DNA of 64,000 nucleotides from an uncultured Roseibium sp. (GCF_963675985.1 NZ_OY780958.1:310001-374000); one strand, 5' to 3'. Shown: positions 52,350 through 61,503, numbered from the stretch's first letter. Made by a program: numbers and translations. The notes: generated from the sequence alone by a model not told the origin.

Positions 52350-53141
52350 CTAGTCGATCGGTGCCAGAAGTTCCGGTGCGGTTACGAGCTGGCGAACGCC
52401 ATGGGAATGATCCTCTTTGAACGCGTTGCCGTTTTCAGCCCATCTGTTCAGAGAATTGATGTCCAGCTTCGCGCATTGCGGACGGACGCTCCAGGTCACC
52501 TGTAGTGGGGAGCAGGCCTTCTGGGTGTAACTGGGGCCGGTGGTCGATCCGGCGAAGCGTACGGGCTCGCCGGTTCCGGTCGGAAGCGCCTTGGCCTGAT
52601 AAAGCCCGTTGACGATATTGCCTTCATAGGCGAAATCCGTGAAGTCGAGTGCCTTCGGATCGTTAACGACCAGAAACACTTGGGATTCCACACGCAATTG
52701 CGGATTGGCGCAGGCATCGGTCAGGCAGGAACCGAGACCCGGGCCGGGCCCCGCATCGCAGGACGTATAAACCCAGTGAACTTCGATCGTGTCGCCGGGT
52801 TTGACACCGTGATAGGCAAGTTCGCCCGGATCCTTCAGTTCCGCTGCGGTCAGCTGATCGGTTTCGTTGCACTTGAACCCGCCATGTTCACCCTCGCCGG
52901 CGAAAATCGAAAAGCCCGGGCCTTTGTGTTCTGCATTTGTGTGGGTGTGGATGTCGCACAGGTTCAATTCCGAAACGTCGGGCGCAAGCGTGAACGTCCG
53001 GGCATTCGTTCCGGCCTTGTTCGTTATGTCGCGCGGTGTTTGCGGGCCATAGCCGGTGCAAAGCGTCTCAGCCGTTACAGGGACGGTAGAAAGACAACCC
53101 GTGACCAGAAGGGCAAATATCTGTTTCGTTGCAGGTCTCAT
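52350..53141 (-). CDS. Delta-class carbonic anhydrase-like exported protein
   Basis: This exported protein of 263 residues starts at the ATG at 53141, which follows GGGAG; an upstream in-frame start at 53183 has no such site. After a signal peptide (FALLVTGCLSTVPVTAE) come GYGPQTPRDI, LNLCDIHTHTNAEHKGPGFSIFAG and TIEVHWVYTSCDAGPG, a pattern I associate with bacterial proteins annotated as delta-class carbonic anhydrases, where histidines bind zinc. The His residues in IHTHTNAEHK and in EVHWVY are the candidate ligands. Four to six cysteines likely form disulfides. The enzyme would hydrate CO2 in the periplasm. Confidence 0.8.
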   Translation of the reverse strand: MRPATKQIFALLVTGCLSTVPVTAETLCTGYGPQTPRDITNKAGTNARTFTLAPDVSELNLCDIHTHTNAEHKGPGFSIFAGEGEHGGFKCNETDQLTAAELKDPGELAYHGVKPGDTIEVHWVYTSCDAGPGPGLGSCLTDACANPQLRVESQVFLVVNDPKALDFTDFAYEGNIVNGLYQAKALPTGTGEPVRFAGSTTGPSYTQKACSPLQVTWSVRPQCAKLDINSLNRWAENGNAFKEDHSHGVRQLVTAPELLAPID

Positions 53142-53271
53142 GAAAAGGGCTCCCAAGCGAAATTTCGCACGGTAAGTTAACACTGTTATATCCGTTCGGT
53201 CCCTTTATCCTTGCGATATCAGTAAATAGAATCAAACCGTCCCTTCAACCCCACGTTTTTCCGATCCCCTC

Positions 53272-53862
53272 ATGCTGATCTTTCTTGGTGCCGTCTTTTT
53301 GCTTCTGATCACGCCGGGTCCAGGCGTGTTGTCGACCGCCGGGGTCGGATCCGGGTTTGGTGCCAAAGCGGGATTTCGCTACGTCGCCGGGCTTTTCATC
53401 GGTACCAACATGGTTGCCCTTGCGGTAGTCAGCGGTCTGGCGGCCGTCATCCTGTCGGTTCCGATCGTCAAGAACGTGCTGTTCTACGCCTCGGCCGCTT
53501 ATCTCTTTTATCTCGCGCTCAAGATTGCCCTGTCAGGAACGCGGATCGCTTTCATTCATTCCGAACGTCCTCCCGGGATCATGGGCGGCCTGGCGCTTCA
53601 GGCGATCAATCCCAAGGCCTATGCGGTCAACACGACTTTCTTCTCCGGGTTCAATTTCTATCCGGACAGCCTTGCCACGGAAACAGTCCTGAAATTCCTG
53701 GCAATCAATGCCATCTGGATTCCGGTCCATTTTCTCTGGCTGGCCGCCGGGATTTATCTCCATCGACTGGACCTGAGCGAACGGGCGCATTTCGCCATCA
53801 ACGTGCTGATGGCCGTGTCGATGCTGGGCGTTGTCGCGCTTGCGGCCTTTGCGGAACTATAG
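53272..53862 (+). CDS. LysE/RhtB family amino acid exporter
   Basis: This 196-residue inner-membrane protein with six hydrophobic segments has the LysE family start FLGAVFLLLITPGPGVLSTAGVGSGFGAKAGFRYVAGLFIG and the conserved mid-region INPKAYAVNTTFFSGF. It exports amino acids or related compounds. The substrate cannot be told. There is no clear ribosome site before the ATG. It is divergent from the carbonic anhydrase gene. Confidence 0.9.
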   Translation: MLIFLGAVFLLLITPGPGVLSTAGVGSGFGAKAGFRYVAGLFIGTNMVALAVVSGLAAVILSVPIVKNVLFYASAAYLFYLALKIALSGTRIAFIHSERPPGIMGGLALQAINPKAYAVNTTFFSGFNFYPDSLATETVLKFLAINAIWIPVHFLWLAAGIYLHRLDLSERAHFAINVLMAVSMLGVVALAAFAEL

Positions 53863-54006
53863 GCACCTGAACCAAGGTCAGGCCATCCCGGAATTGTCAA
53901 AACTGCTGAAGACTAAAGGAATTAACCGTAGAATTGCGAGTTTCTCTTAAGTGATCGGCAACCGTTTTTCGATAGTTTCAATTCCGGTAGACTTCGGAGA
54001 CGAGAA

Positions 54007-54540
54007 ATGCACGGCCTCGCGCACCTTCAGGATCAGGACGATATTACGGAAGAAGTCCTCGTCATTGACTTCGACAATCTCGTCTGCATCAAGGCCATCG
54101 TTTCAAATGTGAGCGAATGGGGCTGCAAGCTTATTGCCGACGATGTGAACGAGCTGCGGAAAAACATCGGAATCCGCGTCGGCAATACCGGCAAGCTGAC
54201 CAAGGCTCAGGTAACGGCGGTCAAGGGCAAGGAGGCTGCGGTCGTCTTTCCGCGCGGAGATACCGGCACGGTTCAGGACAAGCGCCGGGAGCGACGCAAC
54301 AAGGTGTCTATTCCGGTCAAGATCGCCGACAAGGAAGGCATCACCGAAATTTCCGGGACCATTGTGGACGCAGGCCAGAACGGCTGCCGGGTGAGCGCAT
54401 CGGGGCTCAAAGCCCTGCCCGAGGAAGTCATGCTCACCATCAAGAAGTTCGACAAGCCGGTTGCAGGCGAGTTCGTCTGGCGCAACGACAATTCCGCTGG
54501 CCTTCGTCTCCTATGGGAAACCGTGGAAGCGGCGAGTTAG
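54007..54540 (+). CDS. PilZ-domain protein with two PilZ-like motifs
   Basis: This 177-residue protein has a C-terminal PilZ-like domain starting with RRERR (93-97), then KVSIPVKI and DAGQNG (121-126). The canonical second element is [D/N]xSxxG; here glycine replaces the serine. The N-terminal half carries NVSEWG (34-39), which fits NxSxxG, but no RxxxR motif ahead of it, so a degenerate first PilZ-like repeat is likely. PilZ domains bind cyclic di-GMP, and the loss of Ser in the second motif and of Arg in the first suggests altered or absent binding. A GGAG site precedes the ATG. Confidence 0.82.
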   Translation: MHGLAHLQDQDDITEEVLVIDFDNLVCIKAIVSNVSEWGCKLIADDVNELRKNIGIRVGNTGKLTKAQVTAVKGKEAAVVFPRGDTGTVQDKRRERRNKVSIPVKIADKEGITEISGTIVDAGQNGCRVSASGLKALPEEVMLTIKKFDKPVAGEFVWRNDNSAGLRLLWETVEAAS

Positions 54541-54545
54541 GCCGC

Positions 54546-55184
54546 TTACCTTTCGAGTGCTGCCGCAGCGCGGGCCAGCCGTTCGATTTCCTCCCACTCC
54601 TCGGCCATGATCATGTCAGCCGTCGCGACCCAGGACCCGCCGACACAGACCACGTTCGGCAGGCCGAGATAGGTCTTCGCCTTTTCCGGCGTGATGCCGC
54701 CGGTCGGGCAGAATTTGATTGCGCTCAACGGCGAGGACAGGGACTTCAGATAGGCAGCGCCACCGGCCTGCTCGGCCGGGAAGAATTTCAGCCGGCTGTA
54801 TCCACGCTCCATCAGACGCATCACTTCCGAGGCGGTGGCTGCTCCCGGCAGAAGCGGCACGTCGTAATGCGCTGCTGCGTCGATCAGGGCATCGGTTGCG
54901 CCGGGTGAAACGACGAACTGGGAACCGGCGGCAACCACGTCCGCATATTGGCCCGCGTTCAGAACCGTACCTGCGCCGACGATCGCATCGCTGACGTGTT
55001 CCCGGATGGCATCGATGGCTTCGAGCGCATGTGCCGTCCGGAGCGTGATTTCCAGGACCTTCAATCCGCCGCGCACCAGCGCCTTGGCCATGGGGACGGC
55101 TCTTTTCGGGTCTTCAATGATCAGGACCGGAATGACCGGAGCCGCTGTCATGATCGCATCCAGCCGTTCGGTGTTCTGGGACAT
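54546..55184 (-). CDS. eda: 2-dehydro-3-deoxy-phosphogluconate (KDPG) aldolase
   Basis: This enzyme splits KDPG into pyruvate and glyceraldehyde-3-phosphate, the last step of the Entner-Doudoroff pathway. It has 212 residues. The Schiff-base lysine is Lys133 in RLKFFPAEQAGG, and Glu45 in LKVLEITLRT is the acid-base partner, the same numbering as in E. coli Eda. The PTGGITPEK loop binds phosphate. It lies 48 bases downstream of edd on the same strand, and zwf is upstream of edd. Confidence 0.96.
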   Translation of the reverse strand: MSQNTERLDAIMTAAPVIPVLIIEDPKRAVPMAKALVRGGLKVLEITLRTAHALEAIDAIREHVSDAIVGAGTVLNAGQYADVVAAGSQFVVSPGATDALIDAAAHYDVPLLPGAATASEVMRLMERGYSRLKFFPAEQAGGAAYLKSLSSPLSAIKFCPTGGITPEKAKTYLGLPNVVCVGGSWVATADMIMAEEWEEIERLARAAAALER

Positions 55185-55232
55185 TAATCGGATCTCCTCA
55201 AAGGGCCGCTCAGCCCATGTTCGTTGTAATGG

Positions 55233-57056
55233 TCATGCGCCGAAAACATGTGCGCCCGCGTCCGCCGTGCCGACATTGGCGCGGAAGGCGGCGAACAGGT
55301 CGCGGCCGACACCGGTTTGATGCGCGCTCAGATCCTGGGTTACCGGTTCGCGGGCGGCAAATTCCGCCGCCTCGACCAGAACCTCCAGGGCGCCGGTGAC
55401 CGCGTTGATACGGATCATGTCGCCGTCGCGGATCTTCGCGATCGGTCCGCCATCGGCGGCTTCAGGTGTAACATGGATGGCCGCCGGAACCTTGCCGGAG
55501 GCGCCGGACATGCGCCCGTCGGTAATCAGCGCCACCTTGTGGCCGCGGTCCTGCAGGATGCCCAGGGACGGGGTCAGCTTGTGCAGTTCCGGCATGCCGC
55601 AGGCTTTCGGTCCCATGAAGCGGACTACGGCGGCGACATCGCCGTTGAGTTCCTTGCGCGAAAAGGCGGCGAGGAAGTCTTCCTGGGAATGGAACACGCG
55701 GGCGGGCGCCTCGATCACGTGGCGTTCCTTGGCGACCGCAGATATCTTGATCACCGCCTTGCCGATATTGCCGGTCAACATCTTCAGCCCGCCCGTCGGC
55801 TGGAAGGCCTTGGCAAGCGGGGCCAGGACGGTTTCGTCGCCGGAGGCGTCCGGCACCGGCTCGCGCCGGACGGAGCCATCCGTTTCGAGTTTGGCTTCGA
55901 CCGTGTAGCCGGAGAGATCCGTGCCGTGGACCGTTTTGACGTCCTGATGCAGATAACCGTCGGAAAGCAGTTCCCGGATCAGAAAGCCCAGACCGCCGGC
56001 GGCCTGAAAATGGTTCACGTCCGACTTTCCGTTCGGATAGACGCGGGCCAGAAGCGGGACCACGTCGGAGAGGTCGGAAATATCATCCCATGTCAGCCGG
56101 ATGCCGGCGGTTGCCGCCATGGCGACCAGATGCATGGTGTGGTTGGTGGAGCCGCCGGTGGCATGAAGGCCGACCACGCCGTTGACGATGGCCTTTTCGT
56201 CGATCACCTCGCCGACGGGGGTGAACTCGTTGCCGAGAGCCGTGATGGCGAGCGCCCGTTTGGCCGCTTCCTTCGTCAGCGCATCGCGCAGAGGCGTGCC
56301 CGGATTGACGAAGGAGGCGCCGGGCATGTGCAGCCCCATGATCTCCATCAGCATCTGGTTGGAATTGGCGGTGCCGTAGAAGGTACAGGTGCCGGGTCCG
56401 TGATAAGCCTTGGACTCCGATTCCAGAAGGGCGTCCCGGCCGACTTTGCCTTCGGCGTAGAGCTGACGGATCTTGGCCTTCTCGTCGTTGGAAATGCCGG
56501 TCGTCATCGGGCCGGCCGGGATGAAGACCACCGGCATATGGCCGAAGGAGAGCGCGGCAATCACCAGTCCGGGCACGATCTTGTCGCAGATGCCTAAGAA
56601 CACCGCTGCGTCGAACATCTGGTGAGACAGGCCGACGGCGGCCGCCATGGCGATCACGTCGCGGGAAAACAGGGACAGTTCCATACCGTCCTGACCTTGG
56701 GTGACGCCGTCGCACATGGCCGGTACCCCGCCGGCTACCTGGGCGACAGCGCCCGCTTCGTGTGCTGCCTGGCGGATCAGGTTTGGAAAATGCTCGTAGG
56801 GCTGATGGGCCGACAGCATGTCGTTATAGGCGGTGATGATGCCGAGGTTCGGCACCACGTCGCCAGACAACGCCTGCTTGTCGGATACACCGCAGGCAGC
56901 AAAGCCGTGGGCGAGGTTGCCGCAGGACAGACGGGAGCGCTGCGGTCCCTTGTCGGCGGCGGCACGGATCCGGTCCAGATAGCGGGACCGGTCGTCATGG
57001 CTGCGCTTGGCAATGCGTTCGGTGACTTCGCCGACGCGGGCTTGAATGGTCGTCAT
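55233..57056 (-). CDS. edd: Phosphogluconate dehydratase
   Basis: This enzyme dehydrates 6-phosphogluconate to KDPG with an iron-sulfur cluster, the first committed Entner-Doudoroff step. It has 607 residues from the ATG at 57056, which follows GAGG; the longer frame to 57122 overlaps zwf. Family segments include VAQVAGGVPAMCDGVTQGQDGMELSLFSRDVIAMAAAVGLSHQMFD, the VFLGICDKIVPG cysteine motif, CTFYGTANSNQMLMEIMGLHMPGASF, and GHKVALITDGRMSGASGKVPAAIHVTPEAADGG near the C-terminus. It is 44 bases downstream of zwf and 48 bases upstream of eda, so zwf-edd-eda are one unit. Confidence 0.96.
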   Translation of the reverse strand: MTTIQARVGEVTERIAKRSHDDRSRYLDRIRAAADKGPQRSRLSCGNLAHGFAACGVSDKQALSGDVVPNLGIITAYNDMLSAHQPYEHFPNLIRQAAHEAGAVAQVAGGVPAMCDGVTQGQDGMELSLFSRDVIAMAAAVGLSHQMFDAAVFLGICDKIVPGLVIAALSFGHMPVVFIPAGPMTTGISNDEKAKIRQLYAEGKVGRDALLESESKAYHGPGTCTFYGTANSNQMLMEIMGLHMPGASFVNPGTPLRDALTKEAAKRALAITALGNEFTPVGEVIDEKAIVNGVVGLHATGGSTNHTMHLVAMAATAGIRLTWDDISDLSDVVPLLARVYPNGKSDVNHFQAAGGLGFLIRELLSDGYLHQDVKTVHGTDLSGYTVEAKLETDGSVRREPVPDASGDETVLAPLAKAFQPTGGLKMLTGNIGKAVIKISAVAKERHVIEAPARVFHSQEDFLAAFSRKELNGDVAAVVRFMGPKACGMPELHKLTPSLGILQDRGHKVALITDGRMSGASGKVPAAIHVTPEAADGGPIAKIRDGDMIRINAVTGALEVLVEAAEFAAREPVTQDLSAHQTGVGRDLFAAFRANVGTADAGAHVFGA

Positions 57057-57100
57057 GGCTGGTTCCTCGATCGCGGTTTCAAAAGGGTAAGCCCGGAGGC

Positions 57101-58573
57101 CTAAAGTCCGTCCTCGGCCCATGTGCGGCCGTCGCGTTCCACCAGGGCGATGGAAGCCGATGGCCCCCAGGTGCCGGCGGTATAGCCGCGCGGTTTGTCC
57201 TTGGAATTCGCCCAGGCCTCCAGGATCGGATCGACCCAGCCCCAGGCTGCATCGACCTCATCGCGGCGCATGAACAGGGTCTGGTTGCCGCGGATCACAT
57301 CCATGATCAGCCGTTCATAGGCATCCGGATTGCGGATCTTGAAGGCTTCGGCAAAGCTCATGTCGAGGGGAACCTGGCGCAGGCGCATGCCGCCCGGGCC
57401 CGGGTCCTTGATCATGACCTTCATCTGGACCCCTTCGTCCGGTTGCAGGCGGATGATCAAGCGGTTGGCGGATATGGTGCCTGCTTCCGCGTCGAAAATG
57501 GAGTGGGGGATCGGCCTGAACTGGACGACGATCTCCGAGACCCGCTGGGCAAGCCGCTTGCCCGTTCGCAAATAGAACGGAACACCCGCCCAGCGCCAGT
57601 TGGCGATTTCCGCCTTCAGCGCGACGAAGGTTTCGGTGGTGCTGGCCTCATCGCCGAGTTCTTCCAGATAGCCCGGAACGGCGCCGCCCGCGGAAGCCCC
57701 CGCGCGATACTGGCCGCGGACGGTGACCTTGTCCATATTCTGCTCGCTGATCGGTGCAAGCGCCTTCAGGACCTTCAGCTTTTCGTCACGGACGCTGTCG
57801 GCATCCATGGATTCCGGCGGCTCCATGGCCACGAGGCAGAGCAACTGGAGAATGTGGTTCTGGACCATGTCGCGCAGGGCGCCAGCGGTGTCATAATAGC
57901 CGGCCCGTCCGCCGACGCCGAGAGATTCGGCCACGGTGATCTGGACATGATCAATATGGGCGGCGTTCCACAGCGGTTCGAACAGGGCATTAGCGAAGCG
58001 CAACGCCATCAGGTTCTGCACGGTTTCCTTGCCCAGATAATGATCGATACGGAAGATCTGATGTTCGTCGAAAACGGCGCCGACGGTGTCGTTCAGGACC
58101 TTGGCGGAGGCGCCGTCCTTGCCGATCGGCTTTTCGATTACGACGCGCGTCTGGTCGGTGACGAGCCCCGCCTTGCCGATCTTTTCGCAGATGGTTCCGA
58201 AAAGATCCGGACCGACGGCGAGGTAGAAGGCGCGGATCACATCGGGGCGTTCGTTCAGGATCGCCTTCAGGTCGTCGAACCCCTTACCGCTGCCGATGTC
58301 GATCTTCACGTAGTGGATGCGGTTCAGGAAGCGGTCGAGGTGGGCCTTGTCGATGTCGGATACGTGTTCCTTCAACGCCAGACTGGCCCATTCGCGGTAG
58401 TCTTCATGGGAATAGTCGCGGCGGGCGCTACAGACGATACGCGCGTTCTCCGGCATCTGGCCGTCGCAGTCGCGGTGATAGAGGGCCGGGATCAGTTTGC
58501 GGTGCGCAAGATCGCCCGAGGCTCCGAAGACCACGAGGTCGAAATCGTCGACTTCCAGGAAACGTGCTGCCAT
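57101..58573 (-). CDS. zwf: Glucose-6-phosphate 1-dehydrogenase
   Basis: This enzyme oxidises glucose-6-phosphate to 6-phosphogluconolactone with NAD(P)+. It has 490 residues, normal for Zwf. The nucleotide-binding motif GASGDLAHRKL is near residues 17-26, the active-site signature FRIDHYLGKETVQN near residue 180, and the C-terminal RRDEVDAAWGWVDPI is typical. A GAGGATC site precedes the ATG. A perfect palindrome TTAAATCGATTTAA lies 36 bases before the start. It is followed by edd and eda without a pgl gene. Confidence 0.97.
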   Translation of the reverse strand: MAARFLEVDDFDLVVFGASGDLAHRKLIPALYHRDCDGQMPENARIVCSARRDYSHEDYREWASLALKEHVSDIDKAHLDRFLNRIHYVKIDIGSGKGFDDLKAILNERPDVIRAFYLAVGPDLFGTICEKIGKAGLVTDQTRVVIEKPIGKDGASAKVLNDTVGAVFDEHQIFRIDHYLGKETVQNLMALRFANALFEPLWNAAHIDHVQITVAESLGVGGRAGYYDTAGALRDMVQNHILQLLCLVAMEPPESMDADSVRDEKLKVLKALAPISEQNMDKVTVRGQYRAGASAGGAVPGYLEELGDEASTTETFVALKAEIANWRWAGVPFYLRTGKRLAQRVSEIVVQFRPIPHSIFDAEAGTISANRLIIRLQPDEGVQMKVMIKDPGPGGMRLRQVPLDMSFAEAFKIRNPDAYERLIMDVIRGNQTLFMRRDEVDAAWGWVDPILEAWANSKDKPRGYTAGTWGPSASIALVERDGRTWAEDGL

Positions 58574-58608
58574 GAAATGATCCTCAGAACTGGTCGTTCG
58601 ATCGGGTT

Positions 58609-58622
58609 TTAAATCGATTTAA
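58609..58622. promoter_or_regulatory. Perfect palindrome upstream of zwf, candidate LacI-type operator
   Basis: TTAAATCGATTTAA is a perfect 14-base palindrome with a central CG step, the form bound by LacI-family regulators. It lies 36 bases before the zwf start and past the frcK stop, so it could control zwf-edd-eda. Confidence 0.62.
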
Positions 58623-58630
58623 TTTGCTTG

Positions 58631-59575
58631 TCAGCAACTGTTTTCAAACCGAAGCACGTCGTCCCGAGAAGGCAGGTCCGCGCCCTGTCTGGTGCAGGTC
58701 AGCGCCGAAGCGGTGACCGCCTTCAAGACAATCTCATGCAGTGCAGCATGGTCAAGACCCTCCAGGGAATTCCGGGTGGCGATATTGCGCGAGACAAGCC
58801 CGGACAGCATTGCTGCCTGGAAGGTATCTCCCGCGCCAACGGTGTCTATGACGGTGACGGCCCTGCCGGACACTTCCACGTGAAGATCCCGGGTAAAGGC
58901 TTCCGCACCTTTGGCGCCGGCGGTGACGATGACCAGCCCCGCGCCCAGCTCAAGCCAGTGCCGGGCGACCTCGACCGGCTCCCTGTCCGGGTAAATCAGG
59001 GCGAGGTCCTCGTCGCTGACCTTGATGATGTCGGCAAGGGCGGCAATCTCTTCGGTGTTTTTCCGCCAGAGGTCGAGATCGGCGACGACCGTCGGCCGGA
59101 TGTTCGGATCGAAGGAGATCAGGCAATTCGGTTTTTCCCGACCGACAAGCACCTTCAGGGCCGAGGCCACCGGTTCGACGACGGCGGAATAGGAGCCGAC
59201 ATGCAGGATGGAAAGGTCGCCGAGCTCTGTCGGCAGGTCGGCCTCGGTGACCGTCCGGTCAGCGGCGCCCTCGCCATAAAAGGTGTAGGCGGGAATACCG
59301 TTCGCATCCTTTTGGACGACACTCAGGGTGGTCAGGGCTGCAGGGCGGCAGACGTGATCGGTCTTCACACCCTCAGAGCGCAGCCGGCCGATCAGCTTTT
59401 CGCCGAGCAGATCCGTCGATATGCCCCCGAAGAAACCCACATCCTCGCCGAGACGGGCAAGGCCGATGGCTACGTTGAACGGGGAGCCGCCCACATAGGC
59501 CTCGAAGTTCACCGGATCCTTGGCAAGGTCGGAGGCGAACATGTCGAAGAGGGCTTCGCCGCAAATCAGTATCAT
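58631..59575 (-). CDS. frcK: PfkB family fructokinase (FrcK-like)
   Basis: This 314-residue sugar kinase phosphorylates a sugar with ATP. The PfkB signatures are YVGGSPFNVAIGLARLG near residue 28 and DTVGAGDTFQAAMLSG with the catalytic Asp near residue 250. The position after the FrcBCA transporter genes, as in the rhizobial frcRBCAK operon, makes fructose the likely substrate, giving fructose-6-phosphate. The gene lies 72 bases past the frcA stop, and is followed by zwf. Confidence 0.9.
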   Translation of the reverse strand: MILICGEALFDMFASDLAKDPVNFEAYVGGSPFNVAIGLARLGEDVGFFGGISTDLLGEKLIGRLRSEGVKTDHVCRPAALTTLSVVQKDANGIPAYTFYGEGAADRTVTEADLPTELGDLSILHVGSYSAVVEPVASALKVLVGREKPNCLISFDPNIRPTVVADLDLWRKNTEEIAALADIIKVSDEDLALIYPDREPVEVARHWLELGAGLVIVTAGAKGAEAFTRDLHVEVSGRAVTVIDTVGAGDTFQAAMLSGLVSRNIATRNSLEGLDHAALHEIVLKAVTASALTCTRQGADLPSRDDVLRFENSC

Positions 59576-59647
59576 GGGTTCTTCCAGAATTGCGGGCCGG
59601 CGATCGTTTGAAGATACCGACCCGTCGGGAGGGGGCTTTCAGCCGTG

Positions 59648-60421
59648 TTATGCCGCAAGCCCTTCGGGTGGAGCCATGGCTCCGGTCATGATGGCGACCG
59701 CATCTGCCATGGAGAAATCCTGCGGCTTGATGACCGCCGCCCGTTTTCCGAGCCGGTGGATATGGATGCGGTCGGCCACCTCAAAGACGTGGGGCATATT
59801 ATGGCTGATGAGGATGATGGGGAGCCCGCGTGCTTTCACGTCCTTGATCAGTTCGAGCACGCGCCGGCTTTCCTTGACGCCGAGTGCCGCGGTCGGTTCG
59901 TCCATGATGACCACTTTCGAGCCGAAGGCGGCCGCGCGTGCGACGGCGACGCCCTGGCGCTGGCCGCCGGATAGGGTTTCCACCGCCTGGTTGATGTTCT
60001 GGATGGTCATCAGGCCGAGTTCGGAGAGCTTTTCGCGTGCGAGTTCTTCCATCTTGCGGCGGTCGAGCTGGCGCAGCCACTTGCCTCTGAACCCAGGTTT
60101 GCGGATTTCGCGGCCCATGAACATATTGTCGGCGATGGAAAGCGCCGGCGACATGGCAAGGGTCTGATACACGGTTTCGATGCCGGCTTCGCGCGCCTGG
60201 ATCGGCGAGGTGAAGTGGATGGGTTTGCCGTCTAGGTGGATTTCGCCTTCATCCGGAATGACGGCGCCTGATATCGCCTTGATCAGGGTACTCTTGCCCG
60301 CACCGTTGTCGCCGATCACGGCAAGGATCTCTCCCGGCATCAGATCGAAATCGCAATGATCGAGCGCGGTCACGCGGCCGTAGCGCTTGACGAGATTGCG
60401 GCCTTTGAGAAGAGGTTCCAT
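59648..60421 (-). CDS. frcA: Fructose ABC transporter ATP-binding protein
   Basis: This ATPase of the carbohydrate uptake (CUT2) type has 257 residues, a single-domain form unlike the double RbsA. Motifs are Walker A IGDNGAGKSTL, signature ETLSGGQRQGVAVARAAAF, Walker B VVIMDEPTAALG and switch His LISHNMPHVF. The start at 60421 overlaps the permease stop (TGATG), which indicates coupling. It energises FrcC with FrcB as the binding protein. Confidence 0.94.
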   Translation of the reverse strand: MEPLLKGRNLVKRYGRVTALDHCDFDLMPGEILAVIGDNGAGKSTLIKAISGAVIPDEGEIHLDGKPIHFTSPIQAREAGIETVYQTLAMSPALSIADNMFMGREIRKPGFRGKWLRQLDRRKMEELAREKLSELGLMTIQNINQAVETLSGGQRQGVAVARAAAFGSKVVIMDEPTAALGVKESRRVLELIKDVKARGLPIILISHNMPHVFEVADRIHIHRLGKRAAVIKPQDFSMADAVAIMTGAMAPPEGLAA

Positions 60422-61503
60422 CAGACTGCCACCTTTCTGATCCACTGATCCACGGCAACGGCGGCGATGATGAGCACGCCGATGAGGAGATAGGTCCATT
60501 GCGCGTCGGCGCCGAGCAGACGCAGGCCAAGGGTGAAAACGCCAACGATCAGGGCGCCGAACAGGGTTCCAAGGATCGAGCCGCGCCCGCCGAAGAGAGA
60601 GATGCCGCCGATCACGACTGCGGTAATGGATTCAATGTTCGCCAACTGACCGGAGGTCGGTGAAACGGAGCCGATACGCCCGATCAGGGCCCAGCCGGCA
60701 AAGGCGCAGATCAGGCCGGACAGGACGTAGACCGAGATCAGGGTCTTCTTGACCTGAACGCCGGAGAGGGCGGCGGCTTCCGGATCGTCGCCGACGGCAT
60801 AGACATGGCGGCCCCAGGCGGTGTGGCGCAGGCAATAGGCGAGCACAATGACCAAGAGCACCATGAAGATCACGCCATAGGTGAAGATCGCACCGCCGAT
60901 ATTGACCTTGTTGCCGAAGAACTGGAGCAGGGGCGCCTGGTCCGCGATCTCCTGGGCGCGAATGGTCTCGTTGGCGGAATAGAGAAAATTGGTCGCCAGC
61001 ACGATCTGCCACATGCCGAGGGTGACGATGAACGGCGGCAGCTTCATCGCGGCGACGAGCCAGCCGTTGATATAGCCGCAGATCGAGCCGCAGAGCAGGC
61101 CGGCGAGGACCGCGAACGGCACCGGTACCCCGTAGCGGAAGGCAAACTGCCCCATGACCACCGACGACAGGACCATGATGGCGCCGACCGACAGGTCGAT
61201 CCCGGCCGTCAGGATGACGAGGCTCTGGGCCGCGGCGACAATGCCGACGATCTGAACCTGCTGCAGGATCAGCGTCAGGGCGAAGGGCGAGAAAAACTTC
61301 GAGCCGAGCAGGATGCCGAAAACGAGCATGGACAAAAGCAGCACGATCAGCGGAACCAGCGACGGGGTCATGTGCAGAGCGTGCTGAACCTTGTGCATCA
61401 GGCCGTTATGATGGTCGTCGAAGGCGGCCACCTGCTGCGGGCTTGCCGTGGCCGCGGCTTCATAGGAAGCCGGATTGGCGGCGGTCTGGTTGCTTGAAGT
61501 CAT
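60421..61503 (-). CDS. frcC: Fructose ABC transporter permease
   Basis: This CUT2-type permease has 360 residues from the ATG at 61503, where GGGAGGATAAAGG precedes it; the longer frame to 61605 has no ribosome site. It has about nine transmembrane segments. The typical motif LVILTAGIDLSVGAIMVLSSVVMG, the AMKLPPFIVTLGMWQI segment and the EAA-like region GVQVKKTLISVYVLSGLICAFAG are visible. It lies between the binding protein and ATPase genes; a strong hairpin separates it from frcB. Confidence 0.94.
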   Translation of the reverse strand: MTSSNQTAANPASYEAAATASPQQVAAFDDHHNGLMHKVQHALHMTPSLVPLIVLLLSMLVFGILLGSKFFSPFALTLILQQVQIVGIVAAAQSLVILTAGIDLSVGAIMVLSSVVMGQFAFRYGVPVPFAVLAGLLCGSICGYINGWLVAAMKLPPFIVTLGMWQIVLATNFLYSANETIRAQEIADQAPLLQFFGNKVNIGGAIFTYGVIFMVLLVIVLAYCLRHTAWGRHVYAVGDDPEAAALSGVQVKKTLISVYVLSGLICAFAGWALIGRIGSVSPTSGQLANIESITAVVIGGISLFGGRGSILGTLFGALIVGVFTLGLRLLGADAQWTYLLIGVLIIAAVAVDQWIRKVAV

